A DNA stretch of 64,000 bases from Gammaproteobacteria bacterium (GTDB lineage: Bacteria > Pseudomonadota > Gammaproteobacteria > Pseudomonadales > Azotimanducaceae_A): positions 1 through 64,000 of the forward strand of contig DUAT01000105.1 of assembly GCA_012960755.1 (NCBI GenBank), read 5' to 3'. The notes beneath the pieces were generated by a model, which saw nothing but the letters and a program-made list of their open reading frames with translations, did not search any database and had not been told where the DNA came from. Made by a program: the position numbers and the translations under genes. Below, piece after piece: positions 17,550-26,329 of this stretch (its first letter is position 1; each line of letters opens with the position of its first letter).

Positions 17550-17960
17550 ATGGCTAAACCTTTGCTATGCTGGAACTGCGGTTCTTCCCTGGCAGAAATT
17601 CCGTTGCCAATCAGTCGTCACGCCAACTGCCCGAAGTGTTACGAGGTGCTTCGCTGTTGTCGACTGTGCCTGAACTACGCACCAGGCAGACCGGCAGATT
17701 GCAATCACGAGCGTGCAGATCCACCGGTGATAAAAGAAACCGCGAATTTTTGTGACTATTTTAAACCCAATAGAAGTGCCTTTGACCCGAAAACCGAATC
17801 CAGTCAAATTTCAGCGGTGGCTGACTTTGACTCACTTTTTAGCGACACCTCGCCTGCCAGCGAAGCTGAGTCGACACATGATCCCCACGATTTTGATATC
17901 AAGTCGCCGGAAGAAAAGAAAGATGATGGCAACCCGCTGGACAGCCTGTTTGATGATTAG
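17550..17960 (+). CDS. Cysteine-rich zinc-ribbon-like protein
   Basis: A 136-residue protein I do not recognise by name. The first 65 residues hold a CxxC pair (CWNC), a second pair (CPKC) about 20 residues on, and further Cys/His (CCRLC, ADCNHE, FCDYF), enough for two zinc sites. The remaining 70 residues are acidic and probably disordered (KSPEEKKDDGNPLDSLFDD). It resembles small zinc-ribbon accessory proteins; no enzymatic motif is present. It ends 1 bp before the convergent TRAP large permease gene. Confidence 0.8.
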   Translation: MAKPLLCWNCGSSLAEIPLPISRHANCPKCYEVLRCCRLCLNYAPGRPADCNHERADPPVIKETANFCDYFKPNRSAFDPKTESSQISAVADFDSLFSDTSPASEAESTHDPHDFDIKSPEEKKDDGNPLDSLFDD

Positions 17961-17961
17961 A

Positions 17962-19314
17962 TCAATACGCCTGGGCAGGTAACCAGATAACAATATCCTG
18001 CCAGACAAAGATCATCACCAGGCCAATAAGTTGCAGGATGATAAACGGAATCACACCACGATATATTGTGGCCACCGGCATGGTGTCCTTGACCACGCCT
18101 TTGAGATAAAAAATTGCAAATCCAACGGGTGGAGTGAGAAATGAGGTTTGCAAACAAACCGCGAACAAAACGGTAAACCACACCAGGTCAAATCCCAGAT
18201 CGATCACCACTGGACTTACCAGGGGTAAAACGATCAGCGTGATTTCGATCCAGTCGAGGAAAAACCCGAGTACAAATGTGAATATCAGGATTGAGATCAC
18301 AATGCCGGTAGGTCCAAATGGCATGCCTTTCAACAAGCCTTCAATCAGTTCATCCCCACCTAGTCCCCTGAGCACCAGAGAATAGGCTGTAGCACCGAGA
18401 AAAATCGCAAATATGTAAGCTGTGGTTCTTGTGGTTTCCCGCAACACTGAACGAAATACCTCAACATTGAGCTGAGAGTTCCACCAGGCAAGCAGGGTTG
18501 CGCCAAACGCACCAACACCAGCGGCTTCAGTTGGAGTCGCAATGCCAAAAAAAATAGATCCCAAGACGGCTACAATCAATCCGGCTGGCGCCAGGATCGC
18601 CAGGAATACATCCAGGATCAGGCGGCCAGTGACTGCTTCGTGATCTTTCGGCACCGGTGCCACATCGGGATTCACATAGGCATAACCGAGGATAAAAATA
18701 ACGAACATACCCCCCAGCAATAACCCGGGGAACAAAGCACCGAGAAACAAATCACCCACAGGCATGGCCAATCGGTCTGCCATGAGAACCAGCATGATGC
18801 TCGGCGGAATCAGAATACCCAGGGTACCCACCGCGCACACAGTTCCTGCGGCAAGTTCCGGTTTGTAATTGTTATCCAACATCTGTGGCAAGCCCAACAA
18901 TGCCAGCAGCACCACAGATGCGCCAATAATACCTGTGGTTGCAGCTAGCAGGATGCCGATTAATGCCACAGTGACCGCCATACCACCTCGAACGCCACCA
19001 AACAACCTGACGAAATTGTTCATCAGTTTTTGTGCGACACCGGAACGATCCAGCATCAAACCCATAAAGATGAACATGGGTAACGCAACCAGTACCCAGT
19101 TGTTCATCACGTTCCAGATGCGGTCAACCACAAGAAAACTGTAATCCCAGTCCATGGCAATCGGAAGCTGAAAGTCCGTCTTTAAAACAATACCAAAAGC
19201 AGTGAAAAGTACCGCAAGACCTCCCAGTACCCACGCCACAGGAAACCCGGTGAATATCAGCAGGATAAAGGACACAAACATCAACAACGAAAGGATATCA
19301 CCGGTAGGCATCAA
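17962..19314 (-). CDS. dctM: TRAP transporter large permease subunit
   Basis: A 450-residue inner-membrane protein with about 12 membrane segments, the DctM-like (PF06808) sodium-coupled permease. Landmarks are GLMLDRSGVAQKLM, ATTGIIGASVVLLALLGLP and GTLGILIPPSIMLVLMADR in the first half, with IATPTEAAGVGAFGA in the second. It is last in the transcription order dctP, dctQ, dctM and overlaps dctQ by 4 nt. The complex imports C4-dicarboxylates, keto acids or related organic anions. Confidence 0.93.
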   Translation of the reverse strand: MMPTGDILSLLMFVSFILLIFTGFPVAWVLGGLAVLFTAFGIVLKTDFQLPIAMDWDYSFLVVDRIWNVMNNWVLVALPMFIFMGLMLDRSGVAQKLMNNFVRLFGGVRGGMAVTVALIGILLAATTGIIGASVVLLALLGLPQMLDNNYKPELAAGTVCAVGTLGILIPPSIMLVLMADRLAMPVGDLFLGALFPGLLLGGMFVIFILGYAYVNPDVAPVPKDHEAVTGRLILDVFLAILAPAGLIVAVLGSIFFGIATPTEAAGVGAFGATLLAWWNSQLNVEVFRSVLRETTRTTAYIFAIFLGATAYSLVLRGLGGDELIEGLLKGMPFGPTGIVISILIFTFVLGFFLDWIEITLIVLPLVSPVVIDLGFDLVWFTVLFAVCLQTSFLTPPVGFAIFYLKGVVKDTMPVATIYRGVIPFIILQLIGLVMIFVWQDIVIWLPAQAY

Positions 19315-19856
19315 TCGGCCTCGTCACTACTTACCAGTGGTGTGGGCCAACCAAACAGGAAACTCCACAATCGGCTCAGCCTCGCCAGCGTCGCCATCAA
19401 CAGCATGATAAAGCCAACCGCCAGGAAACTCTTTATGATCCACCGATAAGGCAATCCCGCCGGTGCTTCAGAGATCTCACTGGTCGAAAATGAGTAGGCA
19501 ATAAAAGGGACCGAGGCGTACAGTACCAGGGTAATGAACGGTAACAGCAACAACAGTATTCCGTACAACTCAATCCATGCCTGTAACTGGGCTGATAATT
19601 TTTCTCGAACCACGTCGACCCTGACATGTGCATCGGAGACACTGGCATAGGACAAACCGAGCAGAAAACCAGCTGCATACAGATGCCATTGAATTTCCTC
19701 GAACTCAATCCTGCCCAGACCAAACAGATAACGCATCACGACGTTAAGTACAATGATGCCCAGCAACACCAGCCAGATCCAGGATGATGCATCACCTATT
19801 CTCGTTATTTGTTTTTCAATCCACCATGAGGCGGACGTATGGGGCAACTGCATCAA
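19311..19856 (-). CDS. dctQ: TRAP transporter small permease subunit
   Basis: A 181-residue membrane protein with four hydrophobic segments and the DctQ-family block FEEIQWHLYAAGFLLGLSYASVSDAHVRVDV at about 72-102. It forms the permease with dctM. Both junctions, with dctP and dctM, are 4-nt ATGA overlaps, showing tight translational coupling. Length is within the normal range (160-220). Confidence 0.93.
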   Translation of the reverse strand: MMQLPHTSASWWIEKQITRIGDASSWIWLVLLGIIVLNVVMRYLFGLGRIEFEEIQWHLYAAGFLLGLSYASVSDAHVRVDVVREKLSAQLQAWIELYGILLLLLPFITLVLYASVPFIAYSFSTSEISEAPAGLPYRWIIKSFLAVGFIMLLMATLARLSRLWSFLFGWPTPLVSSDEAD

Positions 19857-20971
19857 AAATTTCTCGGTAGATACGCGTGGCTCTTCCAGTGAGAATAGGT
19901 CTGGAGGAATTTCTTTTGTGATGCCCAGATACGAGCGAAGTCTTCGTTCTTTTCGGCCTCTTCGGTGAGCACTTCATGGGTGATTTTTTGTAGTTCTTTT
20001 AAAATTTCGTTGGAAAATATAATCGGTGTTACGCCCTTGTCTGGAAAGCCCTGCATGACCTCTCCTTGAAGACCTTCACCGCGCGAAAGGTTTCGAATTA
20101 CACCAGCCGTACAGGCCATCTCAATAACTCCCTTGTCAGCATCAGCCAGAGAGTTCCAGGTGTCCAGGTTTACCACCAGATGTGCCGCTGTAAAAGTCTG
20201 GTGCCAACCGGGAAAGTAATTAAATTTCGCCACCTGATCGAATCCCAGCATCTGGTCAACAACAGGCAGGGAAAACTCCGTGGCGTCAATTGCGCCTTTT
20301 TCCAGCGCCTGGAATATTTCACCTCCCGGGATCAGGGTTACCGAGGCACCCAATTTTTGCAGTACACGACCTCCCAATCCAGCGAACCGTATCTTTAGCC
20401 CCTGAAAATCATCGAGGGTTTCTATTCGACTGCTGAACCAACCGGCAGTTTCGGGGCCAATGACGCCACAGAGAATCGGATGAACGTTATGAGGGTGATA
20501 AAGCGACTCCGTTAAGGCGCGTCCCTCATCTTCGAAGTACCAGGCGGTAAATTCCCAGGGCTCCATCCCGAACGGCACTGCCGATATCAATGGCGTTGCC
20601 GGAATCCTCCCCTGGTCATAACCCAGCCAGGTGTATCCTGCGTCTATTTTCTTGTCTTTAACGCCCTCAGTAATACTGAAGGCCGGTATCAACATACCCG
20701 GTTCAAACACCTCAAGCTCAACCCTTCCACCAGTGGCACGTTTCAGGGCACCAGTAACATACAGAATATTGTCTCCCAATGCAGGCAAATTGGTACTAAA
20801 TGCAACGGGTACGCGCCAGTGGATTTTCGCCTGGGTTTGGGAATCAACCATTGCGGGAAGTTGCAGGTCGTTGTTTGACCGTAGCGCCAACGCGCCCACA
20901 AGACCAACCAGAAACGCGAGCACCACCGCAAATGTGGCAGTCCGATTGTTCCAGGGGTTTTTAGATGCCAT
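19853..20971 (-). CDS. dctP: TRAP transporter periplasmic solute-binding protein
   Basis: A 372-residue secreted solute receptor (PF03480). Residues 11-28 are a signal peptide or anchor. The mature part has WRVPVAFSTNLPALGDN, the conserved arginine region LKIRFAGLGGRVLQKLGA and GGEIFQALEKGAIDATEFS, which match TakP-like receptors for 2-oxo or short carboxylic acids, though the ligand is not certain. First gene of the three-gene operon; AAGAGG lies before the ATG. The 190 bp between this gene and the divergent hydrolase must contain both promoters. Confidence 0.88.
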   Translation of the reverse strand: MASKNPWNNRTATFAVVLAFLVGLVGALALRSNNDLQLPAMVDSQTQAKIHWRVPVAFSTNLPALGDNILYVTGALKRATGGRVELEVFEPGMLIPAFSITEGVKDKKIDAGYTWLGYDQGRIPATPLISAVPFGMEPWEFTAWYFEDEGRALTESLYHPHNVHPILCGVIGPETAGWFSSRIETLDDFQGLKIRFAGLGGRVLQKLGASVTLIPGGEIFQALEKGAIDATEFSLPVVDQMLGFDQVAKFNYFPGWHQTFTAAHLVVNLDTWNSLADADKGVIEMACTAGVIRNLSRGEGLQGEVMQGFPDKGVTPIIFSNEILKELQKITHEVLTEEAEKNEDFARIWASQKKFLQTYSHWKSHAYLPRNF

Positions 20972-21128
20972 GAAAAGAAAACCTCTTATTCTTGTTCTTA
21001 GTTCTTATTTTGTTTCCTGCGTTTGGGTATTCAATGCCTGATTGTGCTTCTGATAAGTCCCTTCTCCTTACATCATAACCTGCTTGAACGCATCTCAACC
21101 AGTGTACTGGGCTTTAGCTGTTCTGGGC

Positions 21129-21134
21129 TATAAT
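21129..21134 (+). promoter_or_regulatory. Candidate -10 element for the hydrolase gene
   Basis: TATAAT, a perfect sigma70 -10 hexamer, lies 30 bp before the TTG start of the alpha/beta hydrolase. No good -35 hexamer is seen at 16-18 bp upstream, so this is suggestive only. Confidence 0.4.
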
Positions 21135-21164
21135 GCACCGTGCTAATACCAAAGGTGGTTTTCA

Positions 21165-22022
21165 TTGCAGCATCCAGCCTGGTTCACCGACTTTGTATCA
21201 AAAAAACGCCTGGACCACTTTATCGACATCGACCAGGGTCGGATACACTATCAATCCTGGGGTGAGTCCAATAAACCCGGGTTACTCTTTGTCCATGGGC
21301 ATGCTGCACACAGTCATTGGTGGGATTTCATTGCCCCGGCATTTCTTCACCAGTATCACGTTGCCGCCATGGATATGAGCGGTTACGGGGACAGTGACCA
21401 CCGCAATCAGTACAGCGCGGCGGGTTTTGCCAACGAAATACTGGGGGTTGCAAAACAACTGGGAGAACACACCACCGTCGTTGGCCACAGCTTTGGTGGG
21501 GCGATGACCCGCGTCACAGCCTATCTGCATGGCGATGAACTCGCGGCGATTGTACTGGTAGATTCTGTTATCTCTGCCGTTAAAGGCACACGAAAGACAC
21601 CTGTGTTGCCAAAGCAAAAATCACATTTTTATCCCAGTGTTGAAGCGGGGATGCGCCGATTTCGGTTGCGCCCACCGCAATCATGTGACAATCGATACCT
21701 GCTCGACTACATCGCCCGACATTCACTGAAAGAAACTGATCATGGGTTTGAGTTCAAACTCGATCAGTCGGTGTTTTCCAGGATGATTGAAGACCCGGCA
21801 GTCGACCTACCCGATGCCGCCACAATGATTCGCACCATTGGATGCCCGGTTGCCTTTGTTTACGGTGGCCAGAGTCGATTCTTTCCGCCTCAAAACAGAG
21901 GTCTGATCGAATCACTGTTCAACAGCGATCGTCTGCTGCGCATTGAGGATGCGCATCACCATATCTTTCTGGATGAGCCGCTGGAATTTATACGGGTATT
22001 GACGCAATTACTGCAAAACTAG
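21165..22022 (+). CDS. Alpha/beta hydrolase, unknown substrate
   Basis: A 285-residue alpha/beta hydrolase: oxyanion HGHAAHSHWW at about 45-53, nucleophile Ser109 in VVGHSFGG, and a C-terminal base His in IEDAHHHIFLDEP. The usual acid position after strand 6 reads FVYGGQSRFFPP, with Ser-Arg where Asp is common, so the acid must be supplied elsewhere or the activity is altered. The TTG start is favoured by AAAGGTGG 6 nt upstream. It ends 4 nt inside the convergent TauD-like gene. Members of this group include esterases and C-C hydrolases. Confidence 0.82.
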   Translation: MQHPAWFTDFVSKKRLDHFIDIDQGRIHYQSWGESNKPGLLFVHGHAAHSHWWDFIAPAFLHQYHVAAMDMSGYGDSDHRNQYSAAGFANEILGVAKQLGEHTTVVGHSFGGAMTRVTAYLHGDELAAIVLVDSVISAVKGTRKTPVLPKQKSHFYPSVEAGMRRFRLRPPQSCDNRYLLDYIARHSLKETDHGFEFKLDQSVFSRMIEDPAVDLPDAATMIRTIGCPVAFVYGGQSRFFPPQNRGLIESLFNSDRLLRIEDAHHHIFLDEPLEFIRVLTQLLQN

Positions 22023-22843
22023 ACCGGCTCATCACCATCGATGGTAATACGCTGCATGCGTCGATGCTGTGGCCAGTAGTCATTGACCGGCTTGTGCTGG
22101 GTGATTCTATTGTCCCAGAACGCCACTGAATTACTTTCCCACTTGAATCTGCAGGTAGTTTCAGGGGTTGCCATGTGATCAAACAGGAAGTCAAGTAACA
22201 TGCGGCTTTCCTTCTGCTTCATGTGTTTGATGCCCACTGTAAACAGCGAGTTAACAAACAAACCCTTCTTGCCTGACAGGGGATGGGTTCTCACTACCGG
22301 ATGTTCAACCGGCGGATTGTCGAGAACCATTTGCGCCAAACGCTCCCGGCCGCCAGCTTCTTCAAGACTTTCCTTGAATCCATAACTAAAGTCATGAATC
22401 GCGGTCAATCCTGTTAAAAAACTTTGCATCGTGCCAGACAAGCCTTCAAACGCGGCTGACATACTCGCAAAAAGTGTATCCCCCCCCTTTTCGGGTACAA
22501 CCACCCCATGCAGTATAGCCCCCAGGGGCGGGCATCGTCGAAAGGTCATATCTGTATGCCACATCTCAATTTTTGACGGGTTTGCCTCATCATTCTCAAG
22601 AATTGTGAGCTGCGGAAAGCCGTCGATATGCGGGTAAGCCTGGTGTAATTGGGGCGCCCCAAACAAGGATGCGAGATTGGCATGGTTTTCCGGAGACAGT
22701 GGCTGGTCACGAAAAAACAAAACCTCATACTCAAGCAAGGCCTCGTTCAGCTCACAAAACAACACATCATCAATAGGTTGGCACAGGTCAACGCCTCCAA
22801 CTATTACTCCCAGGGCACCGGCGTACGGATTGAGTTCTAACAT
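22019..22843 (-). CDS. TauD/TfdA family 2-oxoglutarate-dependent dioxygenase
   Basis: A 274-residue Fe(II)/2-oxoglutarate oxygenase (PF02668). The metal triad is seen as HxD in EMWHTDMTF and a distal His in FWDNRITQHKPVNDY; the Arg binding 2-oxoglutarate is in the following QHRRMQRI. LLEYEVLFFRDQPLSPENHANLA is the family N-terminal signature. The ATG at 22843 (MLELNPYAG) fits the family start, so the upstream extension to 22960 is rejected. Substrates in the family include taurine, phenoxyacetates and sulfate esters; no sulfur or aryl genes adjoin it to choose between them. Confidence 0.88.
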   Translation of the reverse strand: MLELNPYAGALGVIVGGVDLCQPIDDVLFCELNEALLEYEVLFFRDQPLSPENHANLASLFGAPQLHQAYPHIDGFPQLTILENDEANPSKIEMWHTDMTFRRCPPLGAILHGVVVPEKGGDTLFASMSAAFEGLSGTMQSFLTGLTAIHDFSYGFKESLEEAGGRERLAQMVLDNPPVEHPVVRTHPLSGKKGLFVNSLFTVGIKHMKQKESRMLLDFLFDHMATPETTCRFKWESNSVAFWDNRITQHKPVNDYWPQHRRMQRITIDGDEPV

Positions 22844-22997
22844 GAAAAACCAGCATTGGAAAATGCCGTAATCTACCTGTAAACAGGTCAGCTGGTCAAT
22901 CATCGAGTACACCAAATCTTCAACGGTCGGGTTTGACCAGGTTCTGCAGATACCTGACAATGTGAAGGATCATTGATTAAAGTAGAACGTAAACAAT

Positions 22998-23444
22998 ATG
23001 GACGATGATATTGAAGCCATGCGGGACCGGTTCCTGAATAAGGAATTTGATGAAATCAAATTCGAAATAAACGGCGAAAAGTGTGCTGCGTACGCAAAAG
23101 CCTGTGGCGAAACACATCCCAGATTTACAGACCCATCCCATGAAGATTTCCAGGCACCCCCTACATTCGTTTCAACACTGGTTGGCGGACGAAACTTGCC
23201 CGGGGATTTTCCAAGGCCAAAAGGTACCGGTATGGACGCCGGTAAATCTGTGCAGTGGATGGCTCCGATTCGCAGTGGCGTTACATTGACCGGAAAATCA
23301 CATCTGCATGATATCTACACAAAAACGGGCCGCTCCGGCAGGATGATCTTCCTGGTCAGGCGTACAGAACTTTATGACGAGAATAATGTTCATGTTGCAA
23401 ACGCGGACACGCGCACAGTCATCAGGGAGAAGCCCGTTGAGTGA
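22998..23444 (+). CDS. MaoC-like N-terminal hot-dog protein (dehydratase subunit)
   Basis: A 148-residue single hot-dog domain of the MaoC_dehydrat_N type: FEINGEKCAAYAKACGETHPRFTDP near the N-terminus and SVQWMAPIRSGVTLTGKSHLHDIYTKTGRSGRMIFLV in the middle. On its own it usually lacks the catalytic Asp-His pair and pairs with a MaoC half, which is what follows here with an 8-nt overlap. Together they would act as a 3-hydroxyacyl-CoA or -ACP dehydratase or hydratase, like HadA-HadB pairs; that function is inferred. Confidence 0.85.
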   Translation: MDDDIEAMRDRFLNKEFDEIKFEINGEKCAAYAKACGETHPRFTDPSHEDFQAPPTFVSTLVGGRNLPGDFPRPKGTGMDAGKSVQWMAPIRSGVTLTGKSHLHDIYTKTGRSGRMIFLVRRTELYDENNVHVANADTRTVIREKPVE

Positions 23445-23871
23445 AACTGTTGATACCATTTCAGACGTGGAATTCGCCTGTGAATTACCAACCTTCCAAC
23501 CCGACACCAGCCTGAAAAATGTCAGGTATTTCGGCGAATTCGTTGGTTGGGGAGGACCACGCTTCACGGATCACGAGAAGGCGCGGCAGGAAGGCTTCCC
23601 AGGCGCCCTGGTGCCAGGCGTAATGAGCCAGGGGTTTCTCGGCGCGATGATTCACCGCTGGGCACCGGGCGCAGAGATTATCGCGATTGACACCGTGTTT
23701 CGCGCACCAATTCTTGTCGACCAGCCACACAAAATCACCGGAGTGGTGACAGACATAAATGAGGAAGAAGGTACGGTAGAAATAGATATTACGATTTCAA
23801 ACGAAGCTGAAGAAACACGGGTCTTTGGAACAGCAACTGCTAAACTCCCAATCTATGGAACCTCTGATTAA
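23437..23871 (+). CDS. MaoC-like dehydratase, catalytic hot-dog partner
   Basis: A 144-residue MaoC hot-dog domain. RFTDHEKARQEGFPGALVPGVMSQGFLGAMIHRW is the family motif, with the Asp-His diad equivalents and the GxPGPIVPG-like turn. A TTG at 23437 overlapping the end of the previous gene by 8 nt is taken as the start; the frame is open to 23374 but that part has no homology. The two genes presumably make a heterodimeric acyl thioester dehydratase. Confidence 0.82.
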   Translation: MSETVDTISDVEFACELPTFQPDTSLKNVRYFGEFVGWGGPRFTDHEKARQEGFPGALVPGVMSQGFLGAMIHRWAPGAEIIAIDTVFRAPILVDQPHKITGVVTDINEEEGTVEIDITISNEAEETRVFGTATAKLPIYGTSD

Positions 23872-23934
23872 GTAGATATTTTCGTCAGGGGCAAGGCAGG
23901 GTGGAATGGGGAAGAGGTTCCCCAGGAGGCCTGG

Positions 23935-24093
23935 CTAATCAAGCTGCTCGATCAGTTTTGCAATCTTGACTTCCAGTTCAGCGACCAGTTCCTTGCTCTT
24001 GTGAACCGACAATGCGACGACACGATCTGCCCCCAGCTTCCTCAGCCCGGCAGCAATCTCTTCTGCATTGGCTTTTAACTCTTGTTGACTCAT
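23935..24093 (-). CDS. Small hypothetical protein, 52 residues
   Basis: A short open frame from ATG at 24093 to TAG at 23935, encoding a 52-residue, helical, Lys/Glu-balanced peptide: MSQQELKANAEEIAAGLRKL begins it, then a loop and a second helix rich in Glu, Leu and Lys. TTTGGAGTGAGTT upstream provides a good GGAG ribosome site. Heptad-like spacing of Leu, Val and Ile suggests a two-helix hairpin. No known family is recognised. It stands convergent to the MaoC gene and beside a repeat element. Confidence 0.65.
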   Translation of the reverse strand: MSQQELKANAEEIAAGLRKLGADRVVALSVHKSKELVAELEVKIAKLIEQLD

Positions 24094-24145
24094 AACTCAC
24101 TCCAAATCCGGAGGTGCATGATACTTCATTTGACCCTGTGCTTCA

Positions 24146-24301
24146 GCAGGCTGCTGAAAAATCCCCTGTTAACACAATTCAGCGTTGAAAATTGCTCGTG
24201 CGCGAGTTTGATTCAAATACTCATTTACCCCGTGTAAACTCCGCTCTTTCAGCGATTTTCGCCTTGCCTCACATCTAACAGGAACTTTTTCAGCAGACTG
24301 C
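24146..24301. mobile_element. MITE-like element with 26-bp terminal inverted repeats
   Basis: A 156-bp stretch bounded by arms at 24146-24171 and 24276-24301 that are reverse complements at 22 of 26 positions (core CTGCTGAAAAA). The interior is non-coding and AT/GC mixed, with a short near-palindrome CTCGTGCGCGAG. Size, symmetry and lack of coding capacity fit a non-autonomous transposable element mobilised in trans. No clear target-site duplication is seen in the flanks and no transposase is in the window, so the parent family is unknown. Confidence 0.65.
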
Positions 24302-24385
24302 CCGGGAGCCTCATGAACTATTATTGGCTTATAATCTGACGAAACAATTGATAACAATTAATAAACGCCACCATCTGAGCCAACG

Positions 24386-24664
24386 ATGACTGAAGAACTA
24401 AAAATAAGCTATGAAGGTACAGACCTTTTACTCATATTCGGGCAAGAGCCCAGGGCCAGCTTGTGTATCAATGGTGTTGAACGCGAATCTGTTTCAAGTG
24501 ACAAGCCCGCAATTACTCTGAAGCTGAGCTCAACAGTACAGACAGACTATGAATGGCATGAGTATGTAGAGGCAATTGTGGTATACAGCGCTAATACGAT
24601 CCGGGCTTCAATACTCGCCAGTAACAAAGAACTGATTACAACGACACGGGACAGGGCAAAATGA
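24386..24664 (+). CDS. Hypothetical protein, 92 residues
   Basis: A small soluble protein with no recognised domain, predicted mostly beta strand (LKISYEGTDLLLIFG, PAITLKLSSTVQTDYEW, YVEAIVVYSANTIRASIL). Codon use resembles neighbours. It lies 19 bp before the VOC gene on the same strand and probably belongs to that transcript (92-aa protein, VOC, membrane protein). The ribosome site is weak. Confidence 0.65.
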   Translation: MTEELKISYEGTDLLLIFGQEPRASLCINGVERESVSSDKPAITLKLSSTVQTDYEWHEYVEAIVVYSANTIRASILASNKELITTTRDRAK

Positions 24665-24683
24665 CCGCAAGCAGGAATTTCCA

Positions 24684-25373
24684 ATGAAACTCGCCAAAGA
24701 CTGTATCGATATAGGAATACAAACCAACAAACGTGAAGTCCAACTGAGTTTCTGGCAAGACGAGGTTGGCCTGCCCTTTGAAGAACTACTCAAAGTGGGC
24801 GGCGGCAGTCACCAGCTTCGTCACAGTCTTAATGGCTCAATATTTAAACTCAATCACTCAAGGGCAGCACTACCGGATCTGGCAAGCTCCGGTAAAAGCG
24901 GTTATGACGAGCTGCTAATCGCACGAGACGGCCTGACAGAGCCAAAAATTCTGGTGGACCCGGACGGAAACAAAATTACACTGGTTCCACCGGGGCAGTT
25001 TGGTATCACACACATCGGCATTCGCCTTGTCGTCAGGGATCTTGGGGAATTCCAAAATTTCTACAACAATATTCTGCAGATCGAGCAAATTGACGACACC
25101 ACATTTCGCTGGGGAACAACCATATTGCTGCTTACCGAAGACCCTGATCATCGTCCTGTGAAGGAAATGCGTGGCGTCGGATTTCGTTACATTACGGTAC
25201 AGGTCTGGAAGGTTGATGAAGAACACAGCAATTTCCTCCAGCGAGGCGGTACAGAGGCCTCAGCGCCAAGGACCCTGGGGCAGACTGCCAGAATTTCTTT
25301 TATTCTTGACCCGGACCGTAACTGGATAGAAGTTTCACAAAGAGCATCACTCACAGGAGATCTGTCAAGCTGA
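24684..25373 (+). CDS. VOC superfamily (glyoxalase-like) protein
   Basis: A 229-residue protein with two vicinal-oxygen-chelate halves: an N-terminal one around VQLSFWQDEVGLPFEELLKVGGGSHQLRHSLNGS, and a C-terminal one starting ITHIGIRLVVRDLGEFQNFYNNIL with the ending RISFILDPDRNWIEVSQR that carries the metal Glu. Family reactions include isomerisation, ring-opening dioxygenation and glutathione transfer; none is assignable. AGGAA precedes the ATG. Its TGA overlaps the ATG of the next gene by one base. Confidence 0.82.
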   Translation: MKLAKDCIDIGIQTNKREVQLSFWQDEVGLPFEELLKVGGGSHQLRHSLNGSIFKLNHSRAALPDLASSGKSGYDELLIARDGLTEPKILVDPDGNKITLVPPGQFGITHIGIRLVVRDLGEFQNFYNNILQIEQIDDTTFRWGTTILLLTEDPDHRPVKEMRGVGFRYITVQVWKVDEEHSNFLQRGGTEASAPRTLGQTARISFILDPDRNWIEVSQRASLTGDLSS

Positions 25374-26215
25374 TGGACAATGACCACGCCACCGCAGAAA
25401 CTGAACAACCTGACCATTGGGCCAAGGAAGAACCGTTTCATCCCTTCGGGAGGCAGAGTCCTGACTGGCGGTTAATTTTAGGCGGGTGCTTTACTGTCAT
25501 ATGGGTTGCCGTCCTCGCCTACTATATTTCAGGATCCGTCGGCTGGCTGCAAATGTCAGATATCCGCATCGGTACCATGGGTAGCTTTCTTGAAGGTGCT
25601 TTTGCCCCGCTGGCGTTTCTCTGGTTTGTGCTGGGTTATTTTTCCCAGCAAAAAGAACTCTCACTGAATACCGACGCCATCAAGATGCAGTACGTTGAAA
25701 TTCAAAGATCGGCGGAGCAGGCAGTGATGCAGACTGAAGCCATCAAGGCCTCCGAATTTCACGCCAGACGGGAATCGTTTCTACGCATTGCAGAAAATGT
25801 CAAGGTTCAACTGGGTGTAATAATGGGCTTTCTGTTTGTTTCCAGCCAGGGAGCCGCTAGCGAGGGCATCGTGTCTCAGCAAAGAATTTCCGAACTGTGG
25901 CATAACATGGGACAGAACGATCCTGAACTGTTTTCTCGCCAGATGATGGAATTCCAGTTTCGTCATGGTGAGCGTTATGCGTACAAACTGCTATATGGGA
26001 CCATCATTCGTACCACCCACAGCAAGAATTTTATCTTTAACTTTGAACGCCTGCTTGCCACGGCGGAGGAATGTGATACCAATGGTATGATTCGTGACGC
26101 TATCCGCGGTAGCGCACACGGTTTTATTTACCAGCGAATGTTAAATTACCGGGATAATCCACCAGCCGGGTTTACCTACGGGGTCTACAATTTCGACCCG
26201 GATTCAAACGACTAG
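25373..26215 (+). CDS. Hypothetical membrane protein with two N-terminal membrane segments
   Basis: A 280-residue protein. Two hydrophobic helices lie at about 35-57 (LILGGCFTVIWVAVLAYYISG) and 72-90 (SFLEGAFAPLAFLWFVLGYF), followed by a coiled-coil-like segment (QQKELSLNTDAIKMQYVEIQRSAEQAVMQ) and a soluble C-terminal domain of about 150 residues. I recognise no family with a known function. It is translationally coupled to the VOC gene (TGATG). Confidence 0.75.
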   Translation: MDNDHATAETEQPDHWAKEEPFHPFGRQSPDWRLILGGCFTVIWVAVLAYYISGSVGWLQMSDIRIGTMGSFLEGAFAPLAFLWFVLGYFSQQKELSLNTDAIKMQYVEIQRSAEQAVMQTEAIKASEFHARRESFLRIAENVKVQLGVIMGFLFVSSQGAASEGIVSQQRISELWHNMGQNDPELFSRQMMEFQFRHGERYAYKLLYGTIIRTTHSKNFIFNFERLLATAEECDTNGMIRDAIRGSAHGFIYQRMLNYRDNPPAGFTYGVYNFDPDSND

Positions 26216-26242
26216 CCCCATAAGAACAATAAGGAGCCACAG

Positions 26243-26329
26243 GTGAAAAGAACAATTTGGCTATTATTCACAGTGTTTGTCTGTTGGTTGCAAACTCTCT
26301 ACGGCAGTTTAAAAAGTGAGAAGCAATGA
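26243..26329 (+). CDS. Small membrane peptide, 28 residues
   Basis: A GTG-started frame of 28 codons preceded by a strong AAGGAG site (6 nt spacing). It encodes a basic start (MKRT), a hydrophobic stretch of about 15 residues (IWLLFTVFVCWLQTLYG) and a charged end. Its TGA overlaps the ATG of the PNPOx-like gene (ATGA), so it may be either a real single-pass peptide or a leader that couples translation. Only one copy can be judged; conservation is untested. Confidence 0.5.
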   Translation: MKRTIWLLFTVFVCWLQTLYGSLKSEKQ

